DNA from: Isochrysis galbana
Lineage: Eukaryota > Haptophyta > Isochrysidales > Isochrysidaceae
Length of the DNA stretch: 64,000 nt
Assembly: GCA_018136815.1 (NCBI GenBank)
Contig: CM030936.1
Location: forward strand, 3,542,674 to 3,606,673
Direction: 5' to 3'
The translations under genes and the position numbers were made by a program. Within the stretch, counting starts at the first letter, position 1; each line of letters starts with the position of its first letter. The notes below the pieces were generated by a model, which was given only the letters and a program-made list of their open reading frames with translations, was not told where the DNA came from and did no database searches. Below, in pieces: positions 10,335 through 21,908 of this stretch.

Positions 10335-11842
10335 GTGCCCCTGCTCTGCGCCTTGGGCATTGGGCATTGGCGCGATGCGCGATGGCGGCTGGCGGGAAGG
10401 CGCGCAATGATGTGAGAAGGAGCGGGGAGCGAGCGCAGGAGCGAGCGGAGAGGGAGGGGGAGCGGGAGGAGACGGCAGAGGGGGGCTGCGAGCGCGCCAG
10501 AGGGAGGGGGAGGGGGGAGGGGGAGGGGGACGCCCAGGGCAGGGGTAGGGGGACTGCCACACCTCTCATGACAGACCAGGCAAGGCTCCGTTCGGGATGA
10601 GATAGACGTCTTTATTATAGGAACAGCTCATTTTATTACGTATCTATCGGTATCACCTCTTACTGTCTGTTTGCCGCCCCCCTAGCCCCCGAGCCCCCCC
10701 CCTCCTTCCGCTCCCTCCCCGTCCCCCCCGCGCCTCGCGCCCACAAAGTGTTTTGTTTTTGGGGTTGGGGCGCAGACCATGCCCAAATATCCACCGAATA
10801 TCCAAATGCCAAAAAATCCGCTCAAATATCCAAGAGATATATCCGGATATCTTGGCCTACCCCTAAGGCTCGCTGGAGGCCAGCTCAGGGGGCAGAGGAG
10901 GCTGGGGCTGGGCCCTGGCCTCCCCTGCCTCTCCCTCGCCGGCGATCCCGAGCCTCTGGGGCCCCCATTCTGCACCTGTCTGCCTATCGACCAGGGGGGG
11001 AGGGGGGGTTGGAGCGATGGGCTGGCCACGAGTGGCCACAGGACGAGCGAAGCAGGCGAGCCGGTAGGGAAGAGAGTGGGTCAGCAAGGCAGTGGCCTCC
11101 TGGCAAGCCATCAGACATGCCAGGAGGATGGGTGGTGGGTGGTTCCTCCCCCACGGCAGGGGAGGAGTGGAGAGGGGGGGGGGTTCGTGCCCCCCAATGG
11201 GCGAACCAAGTATTATCTTAGTTGGCTAGGTATAAGAGTATAAGTATAAACCTAAAGTTGAGTGCATGGGTTTTCTAGGACGTGGTCGTTGCATTCCTTG
11301 TTTCTAGGAGGGAATTTTCATCCGCGAGAGCCATGCGCGATTGCTGCCTTAGATTTCTTCTCGTGCGCCCCCCCCCCCCCACCCTGTACTTGAAAAACAA
11401 ATCGTTATGGAATAGTAGATAGCCATCTCTATCTCTAGTAGTCAAGGTACAGCTAAAGCATTAAAGAGGCCAGCAGCATCACACGCCTCCATGAAAGCGA
11501 AAGCGCAGAGCTTTCTCGCTAGGAGCTTTGCCACAGCGCACACGCGTCGTCAATGATAGGATTGGATTACCTCGAAGTCGAACGCAACGAGGGCCGGGTG
11601 CGGTCTCTAATGCACACACATAACAAGTAGCAGTGACGGTTCAGAATGGCAAGGCAGTTCGCACCAATCGACTGTTGCTCGTTGTGTGATAGACATTCCC
11701 CACTGCACTTCTTGACGCGCCACCGGCATAGAAGATCAACGGCAACCAAAACATGAGGCGCCTATTGCCGGGCAAGAAGGTTGTTCTACACAACCAAGGT
11801 CCGCCGCATGCCTCCGGCGCATTCAACCGTCGACACCATGGC
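10335..11842. other. Intergenic with GC-rich dispersed repeat
   Basis: No gene is supported. The segment 10870-11190 contains a cagctcagggggcag / gaggctgggg block and ggagtggagagggggggg. These recur near 57345-57500 and 63950-64000. At 10786-10852 there is an AT-rich patch with aatatccaa repeats. Poly-C or G runs lie at 11366-11379 and near 11173-11182. Confidence 0.5.
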
Positions 11843-14800
11843 TCAGCTCGGAGTGCTGCCAATGGCTGCGAGCCTTGCAATAGCACCGGGATCGGCCATC
11901 AAATTGTCCACCCTGCGTAGAGCATCGTCGAGGCCTTCCGCCTGTCAGGGCGGAACGGAGCAGAAGTGGCAAGTGAGCGAGACGAGTGTGGTCAAGTCTG
12001 TGAGCACGAGCCGGCTCCCTGGAGAGACGTCCACTCGGGATTAGTGTGCCCAAGCAAGGAGCTCGTATGCGCCCGATGGACACATCAAGAGGGAGCAACG
12101 GGGCGAGGGCACACCTGTGAATCAAGCCATTTGAACGCGTTCAGATGCACGTCGAGCACCCGCACCTAAATACGGGAGTCATGGTGCGGAATAAAGCGAG
12201 CACTTGTGCAGGAGAGGAGGCAAGTTGTGCAAGACGCTTGAAGCCGACGAGCCACTGGCCCACGTCGACGGCAAGTTGTCATGAGGGCTGAATGTCAGGG
12301 AGAAGGGTTCGCACCATCTGAGCGAGCTCGAGAGACGCGGGCTCAGCAGCATCCGCAGCGCGTCGAGCGTTTAGAGTTTCGACGGCATCCGTGAGAGTCT
12401 CGCGCATCTCACCGAGCTCCTGAGAAAGCCAACTTGGCGGTGAGGTGTCCAACAGCTCAAGGCGGCTCACGTGGTGTTCGCACGGCGGGCCGGCGGAGTC
12501 GCAACATTCAGTCGAGGGTGCACCTTATCCAGGCTTTCAGCAAGCATATAGGCTTGTTGACGTTCAGAAGGCCGCTCGAGTGCGGAGACGGCGCCTGCTT
12601 CCTGCATAACCTGTAGCGGCGTGTGAGATATGACTAGATGGTCGGCCCATCCTCGCAGGCATGAGTGGGAAGAGGGTAGGCAACGCCGCCGCCGCAGCAA
12701 AGTCGCAGTCTTGGCCCCGGGCAACACACGCAATCTAGCTTGCGCTCTCACCTTGCGCTCGAGCTCAGCGAGCGCCTCGTGCATCTCGTCTTGACGCTGG
12801 AGCACAAGCTCAAGCTCCGCATTCAGAGAGGCGGCGCCCTGTGTACACCAAGCGATGGCCACGGCGACGACGATGGTCAGATCCGAGTCTCGGAATGGGA
12901 TGGCAGCCTCCATGCACGTCGTGAGCGTCAGGGTTGTAGTTGACTCACCTGCTTCAAATTGGTAGTTGTCTCATGGAGGCGAAGGGCCATGTCGCGCTGC
13001 TCAATAATTTGCCGGTCCCAGAGCTCAACTTGAGATGCCTGCGTTGTGAAGACGTTGACCTGAAGAGGGCAGCCGGGGATGGTGTTGGTTTGGAAACGAA
13101 TCAAAGGATGGACAGGAGCGCGTTGCTTTGGACAAAGGGCGTTGGAAGTCACACTCGTCGGGCTCGGACGCGTCGTCGCCGGGCATGCACGATGGTTACG
13201 TGATTTGAGGACGATGCTGCGGGCAAAAGAGCTCAAGGCGCCCATGCGAGCAGCGCAGCATGAGGGCGGTCACGACTCCTTAGCCGGGATGCAGCCAGCT
13301 AGTGGTCAGCCGGACTCGGCTGCTCGTGTCGCACCTGCTCGCCCAGTCGCTGGCGGAACTCATCCATGATGTCGACCAGCCGCTTCCCTTGAAGCCGAGA
13401 CGGCAGAGTGGCAGCCGGGGCCGCTGCCGAGGGTGCTGCAGCGCCGGTTAGCGTGAGCGCGGAGGGAGGAGCACCGGCTGGAGCCGTAATGCCACCAAAG
13501 AGCGATGTGGTGCCACCGGCGGCGGACGGAGCGGGCGCAGCGCCGAAGCCGCCAAAGCTGCCAGTGGCGGCCGGAGCGGCTGTAGACGGCGTGGAGGCGG
13601 GCGCGCCAAACAAGCCGCCACTGCTGCTGGGGGCAGCCGCAGCCGGTTTTGATGCGGCGCCAAAGAGACCACCCGAAGCGGGTGCGGCGGTCGCCGTGGC
13701 TGTTGCGGGCGTCGGGGCGGGTGCACCAAACAGGCTGGCCGCAGGTGCAGCAGCAGATGGGGTTGCCCCGGCAGTAGCCGGTGCAGGAGCGCCTCCAAAG
13801 GCGAAAGCACCCGCTGGAGCAAGTGCAGAGGCCGCAGGTGTGGCGGCCGTGCTGAACAGGCCAGCAGGGGCAGGAGCCGGTGTGCCTGTCGATGCTGGCG
13901 CCGCCGCGCCAAAGAGGGTGGCGCCACCCATGGCCGCCGGCGCTGGGGTGGCGGGCGCGGCCCCAAAGAGGCCGGCACTGGCCGCCGGCGCGGATGTCGC
14001 ACCGCCAAAGCTGAAGGGGGCCACAGGCGCTGTAGCAGCCGCAGCGGGCACAGCAGAACCAAAAAGGCCGGCAGAAGCAGGAGCAGGCGCCGCCGGCGCA
14101 GCTCCAAACATGCCGCCCGTGGCTGGGGCGGATGCTACCGGTGCTGGACCAAATAGGCTACCAGAGGCAGGGGCATTGGCTGCAGCACCAAAAAGATTGC
14201 CTGCAGCCGCCGCTGGTGGGGCTGTTGGTGCCGGAGTTCCAAAGAGCGGCGTGGCTGGTGCAGCAGCTGCAGGCGTTGGCGCGCCGAAGAGCGATGTCGT
14301 CGCGGCGGCTGGGGTAGGTGCGCCGAGGAGAGTTGTCGCTGGCGTCGCGGGATTCGGGGCGCCAAATGAGAATGCGCCTGCTGATGGCGCTGGCGCTCCA
14401 AATGGTGTGACAGGTGCACCGCCGAATCCTGGTACGGCTCCTGCGTCGAGTAATTCGCACATGGGGGGATGAGTCAAGGCTTCATATGCGACGATGTCAC
14501 GTTGCTGGGAGTGTGAGAATTGGCATGTAGGGTATTGCGTATCAAGCATCCCCGAAGGGCTGCACGCACCTGCAGCTGGGGCGCCAAATGCGGATGCAGC
14601 CGGCGCGGGGGCTCCAAACGCGGGTGCAGCCGGCGCGGAAGCTCCAAACGCGGAGGTAGCTGGCGCGGGAGCTCCAAACGCCCCAGCGGCCGGCGCGGGA
14701 GCTCCAAAGACAGACGCAGCTGGCGCGGGAGCACCAAACGCACCGGCGGCCGGCGCGCCAAACGCTGTGGTGGCAGGTGCGGCACCAAATCCGATGGCAC

Positions 14801-14984
14801 CCGCACCAAAGGTGGAGGCTGGAGCGGGTGCCCCAAAGGGCGAGGGCGCGGGCGCAGGGGTACCGAAGGCTGGAGCCGGTCCAGCCGCACCAAACGCGCC
14901 AGCAGCAGGCGTTGCACCGAAGGCTGGCGCTTGACCGGGCGCCCCAAAGGCGGAGCCACCACCGAAGTTGAAGGCTTCAGAAGG
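11843..14984 (-). CDS. NUP62: FG-repeat nucleoporin of the Nup62/Nsp1 family (at least 8 exons)
   Basis: Nup62/Nsp1 sits in the central channel of the nuclear pore; its FG repeats bind transport receptors and its coiled coil binds Nup54/58. Exons on the minus strand are about 14984-14570, 14440-13335, 13059-12949, 12838-12752, 12610-12524, 12419-12315, 12165-12115 and 11941-11843. All junctions keep frame. The first two exons carry dozens of FGAP, LFGA and SFGG repeats in Ala/Pro-rich sequence. The rest matches the Nsp1 C-terminal domain, with GKRLVDIMDEFRQRLGEQ, FTTQASQVELWDRQIIEQRD, LNAELELVLQRQDEMHEALA, SERQQAYMLAESLD, and a WLD motif like the WID of Nup62. It ends in TGA at 11843, about 690 aa. 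The start codon must be in a further upstream exon, because the frame is open to a TGA near 15045 without an ATG. Confidence 0.85.
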
Positions 14985-15913
14985 GAGGCAAGGGAGGGGA
15001 ACGGCTTGTGAGTGGGGCCGGCGTGGGCTGAGAGACAGGCTCGGTCAGTGTGAAGGGAGGGGGGGGAGGGTAATCGGTGGAAAGAGGAGTGGACAAGAAA
15101 TGTTTGCCGTCGGGTGACATGGACAAGCGAGGGAAACAGGGAGAAGGGGAGAGATGAGGGTAGGTGGGGTTGCTAAGGCAGTGGTTGACGACGTAGATCG
15201 CGTCGTCGTTGAGAGTAAGGGTGGACCAGAACGAGCACGAGAGAGTGGAAGAGGGGACAGGCAGACAGGGGGAAGAGGGCGGTCGTGCGAGAGAATGAGG
15301 CGAGAGGGAGGGAGGGAAGGAGGGAGAGAGAGAGAGCGAGCGAGCGAGGAGAGGGGATGGCGGGGGGGGAAGGGAGGGGGGGGGGGGGGGGGAGGGAGGG
15401 AGGGAGGGAGGGAGGGAGAGGGAGGGAGGGAGGGAGGGAGAGGGAGGGAGGGAGGGAGGGAGGGAGGGAGGGAGGGAGGGAGGGAGGGAGGGAGGGAGGG
15501 AGAGAGAGAGAGAGAGAGCAGAAGGGAAGTTGGGGGGGAGGGCGCGCACCCATCGCCGGCGAGGGGCGAGCGAGCGCGCGCGGGCACGGCGGGGGGGGGG
15601 GGGGAGGAGTGGAGAAGCGCGAGTTTTCTTTTCCACTCCTGTCTACCGTCTACCGTCTAGTACTCTACTCTATGTAGTGGATCGGGCTCGTGCGGCACGA
15701 GGAGCAGCAGTTTACGAGTTTACGAGTGAACTCCTTACTGCCGGAGCACCGGAATCGGCGCTAGCTTCCCCTCAGTTTCTTCAGTTTTTCTCCTTCTACG
15801 CTTGATCCGCGGGCCACCAGCTCATGGCGGATGGCAGGGGGTATGCCGAGACGCAATGCGATGGCCTCGCAGCCATATCTATCAATCAACTAGGCATGTT
15901 TCTTGGCCAAAAT
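14985..15913. repeat. GGGA / GGGAG microsatellite field
   Basis: From about 15300 to 15520 the plus strand is almost pure purine, dominated by (GGGA)n with GA and G runs; another G run lies near 15590. Long open frames here are low-complexity artefacts. The undetected first exon of the Nup62 gene may lie in the left part. Confidence 0.8.
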
Positions 15914-16117
15914 CCTAGATAGATGGGAAAGACGGTGCGGGGGCCTGCAAATACAGCCAAATACATATGTATTTGGCCTCCGGCCAAATACATTTCAAAC
16001 GCATTCGAGGCCTACCACCCAGGACACGCTTCAAATATACAGCCAAATACATATGTATATGTATTTGGTCTCTGGCCTCTGGCCAAATACGGTAAATACG
16101 TATTTCCCATCTAGGGC
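15914..16117. mobile_element. Foldback (MITE-like) element with nested palindromes
   Basis: The outer ends are inverted (tagatgggaaa at about 15919 and tttcccatcta at about 16103). Inside, gccaaatacatatgtatttg and its last two bases form a perfect 22-bp palindrome at 15956-15977. Several more ggccaaatac / gtatttggcc half-sites follow to 16092. There is no coding potential. Confidence 0.65.
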
Positions 16118-16264
16118 CAAAACAGGTGTTGAGAAACAGAAGCGCCGATAAAAATAATCAACGTGAAAACGTAAAAAAAGTCCGGAGAGCGGAGAGGTGT
16201 CTCGGCTCCATATCGCCCCTGCGCCCGCTCGCTGCACCGACGCTGGGACGGGGGGGGGGGGGGG

Positions 16265-16380
16265 GTAGGGCCAGGTCAGAATTTCGTTTGAAACCCGCCC
16301 AAATTTCTTCGGATATTTCGCTCTGATTTCGCGTTCATTATTGCCCCAAATTTCGCAAATATTTTGCGAGGCGCGAGCGC
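16265..16380 (+). repeat. Copy 2 of the dispersed TTTCGCGAAA element
   Basis: It starts tagggccaggtcagaatttc next to a G homopolymer and continues with repeated aaatttcg / atttcg motifs. It is the most diverged of the three copies. Confidence 0.5.
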
Positions 16381-16798
16381 TCCCGCGCTCGCGCGCTAGC
16401 CTGACCTAGCTACCTAAATATACATAGCCATATAGCATATTGCATATAGTCCCGCCGCCGCTGCTATCTGTATTTGGCTACATGAATGGGCTTTTCACTT
16501 TTCACCTAGATAGAGCGAGGATTGACACTCATTGACTCTCGTTTGCGCAACGTTAATTATTAAAGTACTTGCACAATGACACACATCACACACGTACATT
16601 ACAAACGTATTACTCACTCCTTACTCAAGGTCACCGGTGTGATTATACCGCAACATCAACCCACATTGAATCTGATCGGCCAAGGCACTTATTTGTCCAT
16701 CGCCAAACATGATGGTCTGCGGTCTGCAGTCTGCGGATCGCGCTCGCGCTCTCTCGCTCTCTTCTTCTCTCTCTCCGCCGCCCCCGCGGCTCCCCCCC
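16381..16798. other. Intergenic, no gene recognised
   Basis: AT-rich then CT-rich sequence leading into the satellite; no supported gene. Confidence 0.5.
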
Positions 16799-17838
16799 AC
16801 TCTAAAGTAAAACAGACACTCTAAAGTAAAACTGACACTCTAAAGTAAAACAGACACTCTAAAGTAAAACAGACTCTCTAAAGTAAAACAGGCTCTCTAA
16901 AGTAAAACAGACGCTCTAAAGTAAAACAGACTCTCTAAAGTAAAACAGACTCTCTAAAGTAAAACAGACTCTCTGAAAGTAGAACAGACGCTCTAAATAA
17001 GTAAAACAGACTCTCTAAAGTAAAACAGACTCTCTAAAGTAAGACAGACTCTCTAAAGTAAAACAGACTCTCTAAAGTAAAACAGGCTCTCTAAAGTAAA
17101 ACAGACTCTCTGAAAGTAGAACAGACGCTCTAAAGTAAAACAGACTCTCTAAAGTAAAACAGACTCTCTGAAAGTAGAACAGACGCTCTAAAGTAAAACA
17201 GACTCTCTAAAGTAAAACAGACTCTCTGAAAGTAGAACAGACGCTCTAAAGTAAAACAGACTCTCTAAAGTAAAACAGACTCTCTGAAAGTAGAACAGAC
17301 GCTCTAAAGTAAAACAGACTCTCTAAAGTAAAACAGACTCTCTGAAAGTAGAACAGACGCTCTAAAGTAAAACAGACTCTCTAAAGTAAAACAGACTCTC
17401 TGAAAGTAGAACAGACGCTCTAAAGTAAAACAGACTCTCTAAAGTAAAACAGACTCTCTGAAAGTAGAACAGACGCTCTAAAGTAAAACAGACTCTCTAA
17501 AGTAAAGCAGACTCTCTGAAAGTAGAACAGACGCTCTAAAGTAAAACAGACTCTCTAAAGTAAAACAGACTCTCTGAAAGTAGAACAGACGCTCTAAAGT
17601 AAAACAGACTCTCTAAAGTAAAACAGACTCTCTGAAAGTAGAACAGACGCTCTAAAGTAAAACAGACTCTCTAAAGTAAAGCAGACTCTCTGAAAGTAGA
17701 ACAGACGCTCTAAAGTAAAACAGACTCTCTAAAGTAAAACAGACTCTCTGAAAGTAGAACAGACGCTCTAAAGTAAAACAGACTCTCTAAAGTAAAACAG
17801 ACTCTCTGAAAGTAGAACAGACGCTCTAAAGTAAAACT
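16799..17838 (+). repeat. Satellite block 1, 19/19/20-bp monomers in 58-bp higher-order units
   Basis: The base monomer is tctaaagtaaaacagac plus two bases (19 bp). From about 17100 the array settles into a regular trimer: acgctct-aaagtaaaacag, actctct-aaagtaaaacag and the 20-bp variant actctctgaaagtagaacag. Units are highly uniform in the right part. On the left the monomers are more varied. Confidence 0.95.
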
Positions 17839-18964
17839 GTCGCATTCGCGAATCGACTCTCGCTAGGCTTCTCTCTTCTCTTCGTTCGGTATTTATCGTT
17901 ATAATTCTCTCGTTCTCGTTCTCGGTCAAAAACTTCGCGTGGACGCCTAGGATCTAGGGTTCTGGAGCGCCCTCCCTCTGCTCTCTCGAAGAGAAGGGAA
18001 GTTTCCCCACCTTGCTTCCTCCCAGGCGCCTCGCAAAAGGTTTAATTCGCTATCTCCCCGCGTTTCTTTACCTGCTTCTGGGGGCAATCAGGTTTGGTTT
18101 GCCATCTCCCCTCGGAGATCGATTTAGGTTCGCTGCTTGGGTGAGGGAATCTTTCTCCTTGGTCCTTGGTTTGCCATCTCCACTTGGAGATTGATTTAGA
18201 TTCGCTGCTTTGGTTTTGGGTTATCTTTCCCCTTGATGCAAGTTGCATGGAAGATGGAAGCCCTTGGTCCCGTTGGTTTTTGGTTTTCTCCTCCCTTGGT
18301 TGCTACTCGGGGTTGCTCGATAGAAACGTCTAGAAGGTCCACGCTCAACAGCAAGATTTCTTCGATTGCAAGGATACCTCGCTGCGATCTGTATCCAATG
18401 TGATCGCCGTGGTTGCGCGACATAACGTTCCTCTTCGACTTTCCGCCTTGGTGGGAAAATCCAAAGCGAAGACACGCTCCGACCGTCGCTGCGGATTCTC
18501 TCTCTCTCTCGCTCTCTCTCTCTGTCTCTCGCGACGTGTTTGAGTTACCGGCGATGTGGGGTCTCGGTTATTTCATGTTTTGCTTGGTTTGGGTGAATGA
18601 TTCTAGTGTGTTCGTGAGTCGGTGTCGCAGCATCGTTGGATCCGACGTCTTGTCGTCAGTCGTCATCCGTCGCTCTCGCTCTCGTCGCTCTCGCTCTCGT
18701 AACACTCGTACCCTACAAACTCTCCTTGCCTCACCAGCCCCTGCCAACACAGCCCTCCTCTCACTCACCCTCGCCTCTCGCCTCTCGCTCGATGTCGCTC
18801 TCGCCGCCGTCCTCGCCCTCGCTCAAGCCCGCCTGCCCGCCTTCCTCTGCTGACGGGCCTCAGCCCGTCAGCGTCTCCGAAGTCGTCTCCTCCGCCGCGC
18901 CTGCCGCCGGTCTGCCTCCTTCCTCATTGCCCTCAGGCCCTATGGGCCATCCCAATTCGTCAAA
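17839..18964 (+). mobile_element. Gypsy LTR/leader relic between satellite blocks
   Basis: It begins abruptly with TGTCGCATTC, also seen at the start of the element 1 leader (24340). The part from about 18095 to 18600 matches 24890-25340 closely, for example cgctcaac-gcaagattt and gacgtgtttgagtta. An ATG near 18792 opens a short Ser/Pro-rich gag-like frame that runs into the second satellite block. The last 110 bp recur inverted at 22788-22925. Confidence 0.7.
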
Positions 18965-20233
18965 AACAGACGCTCTAAAGTAAAACAGACTCTCTGAAAG
19001 TAGAACAGACGCTCTAAAGTAAAACAGACTCTCTAAAGTAAAACAGACTCTCTGAAAGTAGAACAGACGCTCTAAAGTAAAACAGACTCTCTAAAGTAAA
19101 ACAGACTCTCTGAAAGTAGAACAGACGCTCTAAAGTAAAACAGACTCTCTAAAGTAAAACAGACTCTCTGAAAGTAGAACAGACGCTCTAAAGTAAAACA
19201 GACTCTCTAAAGTAAAACAGACTCTCTGAAAGTAGAACAGACGCTCTAAAGTAAAACAGACTCTCTAAAGTAAAACAGACTCTCTGAAAGTAGAACAGAC
19301 GCTCTAAAGTAAAACAGACTCTCTAAAGTAAAACAGACTCTCTGAAAGTAGAACAGACGCTCTAAAGTAAAACAGACTCTCTAAAGTAAAGCAGACTCTC
19401 TGAAAGTAGAACAGACGCTCTAAAGTAAAACAGACTCTCTAAAGTAAAACAGACTCTCTGAAAGTAGAACAGACGCTCTAAAGTAAAACAGACGCTCTAA
19501 AGTAAAACAGACTCTCTGAAAGTAGAACAGACGCTCTAAAGTAAAACAGACGCTCTAAAGTAAAACAGACTCTCTGAAAGTAGAACAGACGCTCTAAAGT
19601 AAAACAGACGCTCTAAAGTAAAACAGACTCTCTGAAAGTAGAACAGACGCTCTAAAGTAAAACAGACGCTCTAAAGTAAAACAGACTCTCTGAAAGTAGA
19701 ACAGACGCTCTAAAGTAAAACAGACTCTCTAAAGTAAAACAGACTCTCTGAAAGTAGAACAGACGCTCTAAAGTAAAACAGACGCTCTAAAGTAAAACAG
19801 ACTCTCTGAAAGTAGAACAGACGCTCTAAAGTAAAACAGACTCTCTAAAGTAAAACAGACTCTCTGAAAGTAGAACAGACGCTCTAAAGTAAAACAGACG
19901 CTCTAAAGTAAAACAGACTCTCTGAAAGTAGAACAGACGCTCTAAAGTAAAACAGACGCTCTAAAGTAAAACAGACTCTCTGAAAGTAGAACAGACGCTC
20001 TAAAGTAAAACAGACGCTCTAAAGTAAAACAGACTCTCTGAAAGTAGAACAGACGCTCTAAAGTAAAACAGACGCTCTAAAGTAAAACAGACTCTCTGAA
20101 AGTAGAACAGACGCTCTAAAGTAAAACAGACGCTCTAAAGTAAAACAGACTCTCTGAAAGTAGAACAGACGCTCTAAAGTAAAACAGACGCTCTAAAGTA
20201 AAACAGACTCTCTGAAAGTAGAACAGACGCTCT
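18965..20233 (+). repeat. Satellite block 2, same higher-order family
   Basis: The monomers are the same as in block 1. From about 19480 rightward the middle monomer switches from actctct to acgctct, so the trimer becomes acgctct, acgctct, actctctgaaagtag. This is a local homogenisation event. The array ends at tagaacagacgctctaggag. Confidence 0.95.
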
Positions 20234-20630
20234 AGGAGCTTGGCGGGGGTTCCCCTCCCCCTTCCCCTTCCCCCGCCCCCGCCCCGGCCTTCTGGCCTGC
20301 CGCGGCCAGCCCATTCCTCTCCAGCAATATCCATCCCCCTCTCTCCTCCTTCTAGGCTTCCTTCTCTTTCGCACTCTTGCCGCTCTATTCAGTCCCTCTC
20401 CCATGCTACTGCACTTCTCCCTCCCTGCGGCCCCTTCTCTCTCTCATCCCCACTCTACAGTATTTTTCCTCTTCCTTCACTTCCCCTTCTTGGTATTTCC
20501 CCCTCTCTTCTCTATCTCTCTCTGGGCTTCTCCCTCTCTGCTTCCGTCTCTCTCTCTCCTATCTCACTCTCCCTCCCTCCCTCGCTCGCTCGCTACCTCC
20601 CTCTCGTCTCTTCTCTCACTTTCTCTCTGG

Positions 20631-21908
20631 ATGACGTCGGCCGCGGAGGGGGAGTGGGCAGACGGGGAGGGCCGCGAGCGGGCGGCCGAGCCACGAGAGC
20701 AGGCAGACGCGGAGGGAGCAGCAGAGAGAGAAGGCGGGGAAGACGAACTCAGAGGCGGAGGGAAGGAAGGGAGGGAGGAGAAGGGAGAAGGGGAGTGCAG
20801 AGGGGAGAGAGAGAGGGAGAGAGGGAGGGAGAGAGTGGGAAGAGAGGGAGAAGGAGGGCAGGAGGAAGGGGAGGGAGGGAGGGAGGGAGGAGAGGGAGGA
20901 GGGGCAGGGATGGGGCAACGAGATTCAGCAGCGGGAGGGGAAGCAAGGGAGGGAGAGAATGAGGGAGCAGAGAATGAGAGACGGGGGGAGGGAAAGGGTC
21001 TGGCAGAAGAAGAGGTAGACGCAAGGCCAGAGGCAGAGGCAGAGGCAGAAGACGTTAAAGAGACAGAGGCAGATAAAGAGGAGGGGACAGGGGGGATGGG
21101 GGAGGGGGAGAGAGATACACGGGAGGAGAGAGAGGGGGAAGAGAACTCGCCACCCTTTGTGCGCATCGGCCTGCGGGCAGCTGGTGGCGAAGCGACGCTC
21201 ATGGACCTAGGTGAGTGGAAAGGGCGACGTTTGTCGCCGTGGAAATGGGGGCGAGGGGACGAGCGACAAGGATAAAGACGAAATGGGTTGGCTGGGTTGC
21301 CATTGTGACCCGCACATATGCAATGAGTCACCCGGTGAACATCGCGCCCAGGGTAGGTCTTTCGATTGCGCGCACTCACTAGAGCCTCCCCTCGTCCTCC
21401 TGCTTGCCTGCAACAGCCGTTCCTCGTATCACGCTAACCTGCCCGCACGAGACGGGGCGCCTTGGCGTCACTATGAGCTCGGAGCATTCCGGAGGCGCGC
21501 TCATTTGCGCGATCGAGAAGGGCTCGCGCGCAGAGCGCGCTGGGCTCCGGCTCGGCGACGCCATAATCCAGGTCAACGGCGCCGAAGCAGAGACTGCGGT
21601 ATGCGCATCTGGGGCGACGCACTCACGCGCGCATCGGCACAAAATCGAGCCACCCTCGGGCTATTGACCACGTTCTATCCCGCTCAGGTCCGTGTGAAGG
21701 AGCTCATCACAGAGTCCGCGAGCAGGTGAGGTTTGTGAGGAGCCTCCTTGCCACCACGGCATATGATCTCACGCTCGCCCTATAGATGAACGTGCGCAGT
21801 TGGCGGCTTGTGCATCTGCCGCTGGCGCCCATGTGGCACGGGACCAATAGAACTCGCGTTCGACTTTCTCACTATCACACACCACACCGCCTTTTGCGTT
21901 GTCCATAG
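20631..21908 (+). CDS. PDZ-domain protein with long Glu/Arg/Gly-rich N-terminus (4 exons proposed)
   Basis: PDZ domains bind C-terminal peptides and organise signalling or protease complexes. Proposed exons are 20631-21210, 21417-21598, 21688-21725 and 21800-21908. Exon 1 is low-complexity (repeated EGG, GRE and AEAEAE). It ends VRIGLRAAGGEATLMDL before a gtgagt donor. Exon 2 holds the PDZ core: ITLTCPHETGRLGVTM, a loop, GALICAIEKGSRAERAGL and RLGDAIIQVNG. The GLRLGDxIxxVNG signature is classical. Exon 3 (VRVKELITESAS) is the expected second helix. Exon 4 adds WRLVHLPL, a plausible last strand, before a TAG. Exons 1-3 are well supported by gt/ag signals and phase; exon 4 is tentative because its acceptor is one of two options. 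Purine-rich DNA in exon 1 may hide further introns. Confidence 0.65.

Noticed and set aside
12279-12314. Nup62 C-terminus ending directly after exon 6 (MVRTLLPDIQPS)
   Set aside because: A splice at 12314 followed by exons at 12165-12115 and 11941-11843 restores the WLD region expected of the family, in frame.
13408-14472. 354-aa Ala/Gly/Pro frame on the plus strand
   Set aside because: It is the antisense shadow of the FG repeats of the Nup62-like gene.
15045-15660. Long open frames on both strands over the GGGA tract
   Set aside because: Pure low-complexity purine/pyrimidine repeats; all frames are open because the repeat has no stop, so not evidence of a gene.
16799-20233. CRISPR array
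   Set aside because: Units are continuous satellite monomers without unique spacers, in a eukaryotic context.
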